NCBI GenBank assembly: GCA_027596945.1
Contig: JADGJH010000686.1
Span: 1-15,307 of the forward strand
Direction of reading: 5' to 3'
DNA: 15,307 nt
Source of the DNA: Physocladia obscura
Taxonomy: Eukaryota > Chytridiomycota > Chytridiomycetes > Chytridiales > Chytriomycetaceae
Shown here one piece after another: positions 9,472 through 15,307 of this stretch; position 1 is the stretch's first letter; each line of letters starts with the position of its first letter. The notes under the pieces were generated by a model, which saw nothing but the letters and a program-made list of their open reading frames with translations, was not told where the DNA came from and made no database searches. A program made the position numbers and the translations under genes.

Positions 9472-10482
9472 TCAAAAGTACGCAGCATGTTGAACACAAG
9501 TCGTATTTTGTAGTACATCTGGTAACTGAGATGGAGGCGACTGAGATTGGGGCTGGGATGGGGTTGTTGACAAGGACTCAGACGCAGACGAATGTACAAC
9601 GTTGCGCAAGTGTCGTCGTAAGTCTTGGTTGCGCCTGAAAGTTGCACTGCAGCCGAGCTTGTGACAGCTGAAAGGTTTATCGGAGGTGTGGCTGACAAGG
9701 TGACTGACGAGATGGTGCTTGCGGAAGAAAATCTTACGACATGCAGGTTCTGGACAAGTGAAAGTTTTGCCTGTCGGGGCAGCAGAAGATACGTTGTCAT
9801 TCGCACGATTCGGCTTGAAAGCGGCAGATTCGGGTTCCCTTCTAACATTGGTGTTCAAATAACTATCAACAACTGGCGACACCGTCATTGTATGGTTCTG
9901 ATTGTAAGAAGTGAGACTGAGCTCGTACTGGGTTTTGTGAAATTGAAATGCTGGATAATTATCATGTACGGGCATGTATTCATATTGTTGGTAGAGTTGC
10001 TTTCTATTGAGTTGGTGGCTTTGAGAATTCAGGGGCGCCGAGTTGTAAATATGGCCTCCGTTGCTACATTGAGCAACTGAATTATTATTGTTGCCGTGAC
10101 AAGCATAAGTGTGTCCGGGTGGATGCAAAAGAGTGAAAGGAGGTGGCATTAATAAGGACAAAACAGGCGGGAGCCGGATGGACGCTGTGGACGCGGAGTT
10201 GTATTTGTAATTATTGTCGATGCTGTGGAAGTTTCCATCACTGTAGGAGCTATTACTGGAGTTATTGTTGCTGGAGTTGTTGTCAAGGCTTGAAATCTTG
10301 GCATTTTGTGGGTGATACGCGTCAAGGCCCGGCAGTCGTGTGATATGTTCCCGCGAAATGATGCTGCTTAATTGACTGGGAGAGTCGGATCCAAGCCGTT
10401 CGTAGTTGGAGCTGCCGCTGTCGGTGTTATTGTATTTGTCGTCGCTAGTTGCTGCATCTGCAAGCATGTGAAGTGACAGCAT
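9472..10482 (-). CDS. C2H2 zinc-finger transcription factor, two fingers near the C-terminus
   Basis: This is a single exon of 336 residues. The start is the ATG at 10482; the open frame reaches only a few codons further upstream, without an ATG, before a TAG. Finger 1 (residues 243-265) is C-x4-C-x12-H-x3-H, starting CPEPACRKIF. A TSDKPF linker then leads to finger 2 (273-297), C-x4-C-x12-H-x5-H, with FRRNQDLRRH. The wide C-x4-C spacing and the RKHHLVSH / RNQDLRRH helices fit fungal C2H2 regulators that bind DNA in the nucleus. The remainder is low complexity: a Ser/Asn-rich N-terminal half with Asn runs, a Pro patch (LPPVLSLLMPPPF), and a Ser/Pro/Gln C-terminal tail. These are probably disordered activation or regulatory regions. 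The target genes cannot be read from the sequence. The neighbouring phosphate transporter lies downstream on the same strand, but nothing shows that this factor controls it. Confidence 0.85.
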   Translation of the reverse strand: MLSLHMLADAATSDDKYNNTDSGSSNYERLGSDSPSQLSSIISREHITRLPGLDAYHPQNAKISSLDNNSSNNNSSNSSYSDGNFHSIDNNYKYNSASTASIRLPPVLSLLMPPPFTLLHPPGHTYACHGNNNNSVAQCSNGGHIYNSAPLNSQSHQLNRKQLYQQYEYMPVHDNYPAFQFHKTQYELSLTSYNQNHTMTVSPVVDSYLNTNVRREPESAAFKPNRANDNVSSAAPTGKTFTCPEPACRKIFFRKHHLVSHLVSHTSDKPFSCHKLGCSATFRRNQDLRRHLRNVVHSSASESLSTTPSQPQSQSPPSQLPDVLQNTTCVQHAAYF

Positions 10483-10690
10483 TTTGGCGCGCAAGTAAAG
10501 GCAGTGCTAGGTGAGCGTATGCAATATTTTGTAGCCGTGCCAGTCGATGTCGGTGCTTTGCTGTCTTGGGATCGCTAGTAGTACCCCTGATGGTTCGGAT
10601 GTGGCTTGATTCCAGCTTGTGATTGTTTTTTTTTTTTTGTTTGTTCTGCAAATTTAGTTGGCTGGTTATCACCACAAGCTTGTGTCTCAA

Positions 10691-10713
10691 ATAAGCCGAT
10701 TTATTGGGCTTAT
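10691..10713. repeat. Perfect 7-bp inverted repeat (ATAAGCC, 9-bp spacer, GGCTTAT)
   Basis: Arms 10691-10697 and 10707-10713 are exact reverse complements. It lies about 210 bp upstream of the zinc-finger gene start, so it could be a site for a dimeric regulator. Function is inferred only. Confidence 0.35.
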
Positions 10714-10804
10714 GAAACTATTGCCAACGATTGTATAATAATTTCGACATTTGACGCCCTATATGCATCGTCACAGCCATCGCCGTGCGTGGGAAGACCA
10801 TCCC

Positions 10805-10828
10805 AAGCCCATCAAAAAGCCCATCAAA
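10805..10828. repeat. Perfect tandem 12-bp direct repeat (AAGCCCATCAAA x2)
   Basis: Two adjacent identical copies, 10805-10816 and 10817-10828, about 325 bp upstream of the zinc-finger gene. This is either a small tandem duplication or a doubled regulator site. Confidence 0.45.
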
Positions 10829-11280
10829 ATTTTCACGATTTTTGATAGCACCTTCATAGCAAAATGAATCCTCTTCTCTTAGAAGGATTTACGGTCCATA
10901 AAATTCTTTAAATATCTTTTATTTTATCTATAATGAGATCAAGCCACATACTTTATCCAATATTCAATCTGTTGATTTCATCTGTCAGACAACCCCTTTT
11001 TTCTGTTTGAAAGATGTTTCAATTAGAAGAACGCTGTTATAGGGATACATTTATTGCAATCAATTGGATCAAGAGCAAAGAGTATATAATAAGGATACAA
11101 TGAAATCAATTGATAAAATGCTTACTACTCCTTCGTTTGCTGGGGCAAAAAAAGGAAAATGCAGTGAAAACAAAAAAAAAAAAAAAAACACACACTCAAA
11201 ACACAATGACAATAAAAAGAGAGACATACAATACGATATTTACAATTTCATTTTTGCCGCACCCGTCATACCAAACTAAA

Positions 11281-13080
11281 AAATAAAATGAAATAATAAA
11301 AAAATGATTTATGTTATGACAGACTAGATATGCATAAACAATTGCAAGTATACTTATATTGACCCCTATTGATACATTCATTATAGCTTTCTAGACTGCA
11401 TAAATTTTGAGTATTGCTGGGGAAAAATTTCCCAGAAGGAATAAAAAATGTTGGGAAAGCAAACCCCTTTCAGCTTAAACTTTGGACCCAAACACACCAG
11501 TCTCATTCTCAAAATTTTTTTGGTGGGACTGATATCCTGTTAGTGTTGCAATGCTAACTTTGCCTGTGGAGGTGTTCTACTTTTTTTATTTTTGGACAGC
11601 TGAAGCTAAAAAAAAATTAAAAATAATAAATATAAAAAAACTCAAAAGATGACAAAGCAATTGTTGAAACTTGGGTCTCTTGAGCTCCTTCATGAACGGA
11701 ATTATGCTAAATAATACCTTTAACTGTTAAATTTTGACCACCCAGATGCCACGCCCCTCTCACTTTTCAAGTGAAAGATTGTTCAAAGTATTCTTAAAGA
11801 CTCTTTGAATGGGACTGCTGTAAAAACATGTAGATTCTCATGACAAAAGTGTTCCTTTTGCCATGAACTTGTTGAGTTTGAGACTATCAAAGAGAACTTT
11901 GTATTTGATTTCCAATTGAGTTGGATTGAGCCACATATAAGAGTCTATTTTTGATCTAAATAAAATAAAAAATTAGAAAAATGCAAAACAAAATTGAAAT
12001 ACTCCAATCTTCTCTTGCTTGCTTCAAAAAATTCAATGGTATTTGCATCACAATCCCCATACCATTTACCCTGAAGCATATTTGTTTTCTGTATCAAATT
12101 TGCTTTCAAAATCAAATCATAAGGCATCAACAAAATCAAAATGGTCTAAGTACTATTTTTCTGGAAACAAAAAAAGTCAATTTGAGATTTGGGACTTCCA
12201 AAAATTAATAAATCCTTGGATTGTTGCAATCTTTATTTACAATTGTATGTGGTAAGGATTTTAGCAGAATTCCTTCTTTTATTATTATTAATTTACATGT
12301 CTAAAAATCTTCCATTGCAAAAATTGAAAATAATTTTTAAAATAAATCTTGCTATTTTCCTCCGCCACACAAACTTTCTTATGTGTATTAATATAAAACT
12401 TTTGCTTAATATCAGAAAGGAAAGTACACTGTTTTCTTTTCTTCTGAGTGATTAGAGTGTTTTTATTTCAATAAAGAGTGAATTCATTCTTCAATATAGC
12501 TTTTTTATTCTGCATAGAGAAGTTTGGCATCAATAGACAAGCAAAATATGATGTACAATAGATGGTTTAACTCCAGTGTTGTCTGTTTGGGTGTGAATGA
12601 AAGAAACAATTGTGTGGATGTGCCATAATTGTTCCAGATTCTGGAGTGACAGAGAAATGTGCCCCAGCTTCAGGGATATCCTGCAAAAGAATGAAAAAAA
12701 TTCCTGCACATTACAGTGTCATGGTAGACTCTACATGTTCAATGAGCAATGATATGTGCAACAATATTGTAACCCATTGAAGGATGAAAATTTGGCAAAC
12801 TGCAGAATCAAGAACAAGTGCAGTGGAAAATTTGTGTTAACACCTTATGTTGAGACATCTGCATGATCAAGGGAACAGAAAAACTTGTTTGGAATAATAC
12901 CCCAACTCCAAAAGTTTTGTGTCACTCACATCATAAATTTTTTCTTTGATTCAGAATAAATAGAAAAGTTCCTTCTGCTAGAGTTTATGATTATAATTGA
13001 AAATGTGTTGTTGCTTTTCAGAAACAATTCCATACACAAAAATTTCAAGTTTTTTTCTTCCCCTTCTACAATTTCCAACT
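11281..13080. other. CpG-depleted, AT-rich gene-free block
   Basis: Reading line by line, only three CG dinucleotides occur in 1,800 bp (near 11697, 11752 and 12363), while TG and CA are plentiful. Flanking non-coding DNA has normal CpG. No ORF in any frame reads like a known protein, and no tRNA, clear terminal repeat or transposase motif was seen. It contains an imperfect palindrome at 11417-11435 (CTGGGGAAAAATTTCCCAG) and another at 11539-11558. This may be an old, methylated and decayed repeat. Confidence 0.6.
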
Positions 13081-13474
13081 TCCTCCGTCAATTTTTTGTT
13101 TTTCTTGCAATTCAGGTCACCAACTTAAACTTACCACAATCTGACAAGCAATCTGTAATTCCCTCACGGAAAGATAACTCTTCCTAATTATCAGGTAAAG
13201 TATATGTTTGATCTGCAAAAACCCAAGCAACTTAACCATATCATTCTGCACCTTGTGAACAACTCAGAAATATCTGAATTCCGATATTGGATGCGAGGAA
13301 CGGATGAGTAGGAGTTAATGCGATGACTTTTTCGGTTTTTTTGTGGATCATGAAAAAAATAAATTTTTTTTTAAGACCTTCCAAATTAACTCCGCACTCG
13401 AACTCAAGCAGTATAACTTCGACTCTTCCGATTTTGATTTTCTGAATCTAAGAATTTCTTGTTTTTATCTATTT
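13081..13474. other. Intergenic region downstream of the NAPE-PLD-like gene
   Basis: AT-rich, with pyrimidine runs. CpG reappears from about 13085 and is normal from 13281. No gene was recognised. Confidence 0.4.
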
Positions 13475-13480
13475 TTTATT
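13475..13480 (-). terminator. Poly(A) signal of the NAPE-PLD-like gene
   Basis: AATAAA on the minus strand, about 74 bases after the stop at 13554, within an A-rich 3' stretch. Confidence 0.5.
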
Positions 13481-13553
13481 GTTCTTTCATTGTCCTTGCT
13501 GTTTTTTTGTTTGTTTTTTTTTTTTCCTGTTTCTGTTTCGTCTGTATATTTTT

Positions 13554-15010
13554 TCAAGCTTCAACAGTTTCGCCAACATCAACAACTAAAAATTCGTCCT
13601 CCTTCAAGCCTCTCTTTTTCATGGCTTCTCGCAATGCAATGGGAGGCTCCATAACACCTTCAAAGCCGAGAGGGAATGTACCCCAGTGCATTGCGACACT
13701 CTTTTTACTTCCTAGATCTAAATGTACGTCTATAGCGTCATTGGGGTTGCAATGAATTGGAGAAAACAGGTGACGCGGCTAAAAAACAAAAATATTAAAT
13801 ATCAAATAAGAAAAAGACAAAAATAAAAGAAACCTCATAAGCTCCAATTGGAAGTGCAGACAAATCAGTGTCCCCAAACCGGGCGCGAACTTCACGGAAA
13901 GCAGGGCAAGTTGGACTACCTTCTTCAGTTTCACCTTCAAAAACAGATCGGTATCCAGTATCTCCACCAAAGAAAAAACGTTTAGATGAAGTCGCCAGAT
14001 GCCAAGACGACCAAAGAGTTTCGTTCCGGTCCCACGCAGTCCGCGAGGAAAAATGCTGGCATGGCGTACAGGTGATTGTGATTGGACCGGTTTTAACAGT
14101 AGTTTTGGAAAGAGAGAAAGAGTCCCACCTAATACATGCAAATACGCGTCAAAAAATTTTAAAAAACGCGACAGAGATAGCAGATTGCGTTACGTTACCA
14201 GTCACATTCGACAATGTTTGAGATACCAGCAGCAGTAAGCAGAGATTTGTTCCCGAGGGGCACAAAAAACACAATGTTGTTATTTTTTGCATGCAGTTTT
14301 TTCAAGACATCCAGATCGAGATGGTCGTAGTGGTTGTGGGAAATAACGACGACGTCGACGTCGAGTTCGTCGAGACTGCAAGGGGGCTGTACGACGCGTT
14401 TCGGGCCAGCGAACGACAGGGGGGAGCAGCGGTCGGAGAGACACGGGTCGAGCAGCACGTTGGCCTCGGCGGAGGAAAGCAGGAAGGCGGCGTGGCCCAG
14501 CCAGGTAAGGGCCATGGCGCCGGGGGTCTGTGTGGCGCGCGTGAGGCGGCCAAAGTCGACGGGACGCAGGGGCGGCGCCGAGGCCGAGGTTTCGGGGGCC
14601 GCCGCCTTGGGCCCAAAGACGCGCGCGGCCAGCAGCTTCGGAAGCATGAGCCAGAACGACGTCACGGGGTCGCGCGCCGACGGCCACGGGTTGACGAAGC
14701 CGCCGGCCAGCGTTCCGTCCGCGGCGTTGCGGCGGTGGTGCGCGCCCTTTTCCCCCTTCGGACTCCCGCCTTCGTTTGCTTCTCCGCCCGCCGCCCCCAT
14801 CCGCTTCACCGTGAAGCCACCCAGCTGTATCGTTCCACCGACCTTCAGCGTGTTTACATCGACCGGTCCGTCCCCTTCACCATCTTCACTGAAAACTCCC
14901 CCCATCCCTCCAGCCACGTAATGCGGCCCACACACTGCCAAACTTCCCCCGCTCACTACCCCAAGCACACTTCGCCGCGCAAACACTGTCGGAAGTCGGA
15001 ATCCAAACAT
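13554..15010 (-). CDS. NAPE-PLD-type metallo-beta-lactamase phospholipase (FMP30-like)
   Basis: Three exons, 15010-14199, 14128-13834 and 13778-13554, give 443 residues. The introns are 14129-14198 (70 bp) and 13779-13833 (55 bp), both GT-AG and in frame. The zinc-binding motif HNHYDH is at 225-230 (H225, H227, D229, H230). Further ligands are H296 in TPCQHFS, D327 in FFGGDTGY and H400 in MHWGTF. Other family marks are FVNPW (105-109), LTWLGHAAFLL (168-178), the WW at the exon 1-2 join, and LPIGAYEPR across the exon 2-3 join. The family hydrolyses N-acyl-phosphatidylethanolamine to N-acylethanolamine and phosphatidic acid. The yeast relative Fmp30 is in the mitochondrial inner membrane, and the start here (MFGFRLPTVFARRS) could be a mitochondrial targeting peptide. 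A Gly/charged stretch at about 72-102 looks like an insertion relative to the family. Exon 1 is far richer in G+C than exons 2 and 3. Confidence 0.92.
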
Positions 15011-15307
15011 GCCTTTTTCCTTTGATCAAGGAAATTCAACTGAACTTTTTTCGAGATCATTTCAAATGCACGACTCAATCGTTCAAGCCCTCATCTTTGC
15101 CACGTTGTCCCAAAACGAAAGTTCAGTAAATAATTTTCTATTTATCTGAAAAATAATAAATAATCGGGCTTGTTTGCTTTGAAATCTCACTCCACACAAT
15201 TGTATCTTCTATTTCCTTTATCATCGTACACAGCTCTCATTTTCTCTCTCTCTCTCGCCACTCAATTCTTTCTCCTTTCTCCTGTATTTAATATCTATTT
15301 TTTGCTT
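15011..15307. other. Upstream region of the NAPE-PLD-like gene with a (TC)7 microsatellite
   Basis: This is the presumed promoter and leader of the gene starting at 15010. A TC repeat of seven units sits at 15243-15256 within a pyrimidine-rich end. No coding sequence was recognised. Confidence 0.45.

Larger units (their letters stand above)
10483..11280. other. Region upstream of the zinc-finger gene
   Basis: About 800 bp with no convincing gene. CpG frequency is normal here, unlike the next 1.8 kb. It contains a T-run near 10625-10640, a 7-bp inverted repeat (10691-10713), a tandem 12-bp repeat (10805-10828) and an A-run near 11173-11188 followed by ACACAC. Promoter and leader of the zinc-finger gene are expected here. 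Confidence 0.5.

Noticed and set aside
9625..10080. Plus-strand open frame of 151 codons opposite the zinc-finger gene
   Set aside because: A shadow of the minus-strand gene, which has two intact C2H2 fingers.
12189..12455. Plus-strand 88-codon hydrophobic frame in the AT-rich block
   Set aside because: Leu/Ile/Lys-rich composition is what AT-rich non-coding DNA gives by chance; no ATG context, domain or splice support.
13343..13755. Plus-strand Phe-rich frames of 103 and 98 codons
   Set aside because: They come from T-runs in the 3' region and from the complement of the last exon of the NAPE-PLD-like gene.
14291..15025. Long plus-strand open frames (244 and 195 codons) opposite the NAPE-PLD-like gene
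   Set aside because: They are low-complexity, Arg/Gly/Ala-rich mirror frames caused by high GC in exon 1 of the real gene, whose catalytic motifs are on the minus strand.

Overview
The window looks like nuclear DNA of a fungus, most likely an early-diverging one such as a chytrid. This is an inference from several signs. Genes are split by short GT-AG introns (46-98 bp), several with a CTRAY- or TTAAC-like branch site. One gene is RTA1-like, a family essentially confined to fungi. Another is a PHO84-type phosphate:H+ symporter. A third encodes a secreted protein made of two Apple/PAN-like repeats, a type common in chytrids. No bacterial operon signals are present.

All seven gene models lie on the minus strand, so the window reads right to left. 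From right to left they are: a NAPE-PLD-type metallo-beta-lactamase phospholipase (13554-15010, 3 exons); a long AT-rich stretch without a convincing gene (10483-13553); a two-finger C2H2 transcription factor (9472-10482, 1 exon); a PHO84-like phosphate transporter (6876-8619, 3 exons, with its start codon split by an intron); a small secreted Apple/PAN protein (6132-6701); an unrecognised protein with an acidic, His-rich N-terminus and a multi-pass membrane region (4182-5780); a large single-pass surface protein built from two tandem copies of a ~400-residue unit (1191-4119); and an RTA1-like seven-helix membrane protein that runs off the left edge (1-1003).

There is no evidence of a joint pathway. 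Six of the seven genes encode membrane, secreted or probable organelle-membrane proteins, but the families are unrelated. The most intriguing pair is the acidic/membrane gene and the duplicated-ectodomain gene. They are 62 bp apart with no visible poly(A) signal between them, and the gap contains a well-formed 50-bp intron that would join them in frame into one polypeptide of about 1,426 residues. The other notable feature is a 1.8-kb CpG desert (11281-13080, three CpG by eye) inside the gene-free stretch, which looks like old cytosine-methylated DNA. All exon joins were inferred by reading splice sites and protein continuity, with no transcript data.
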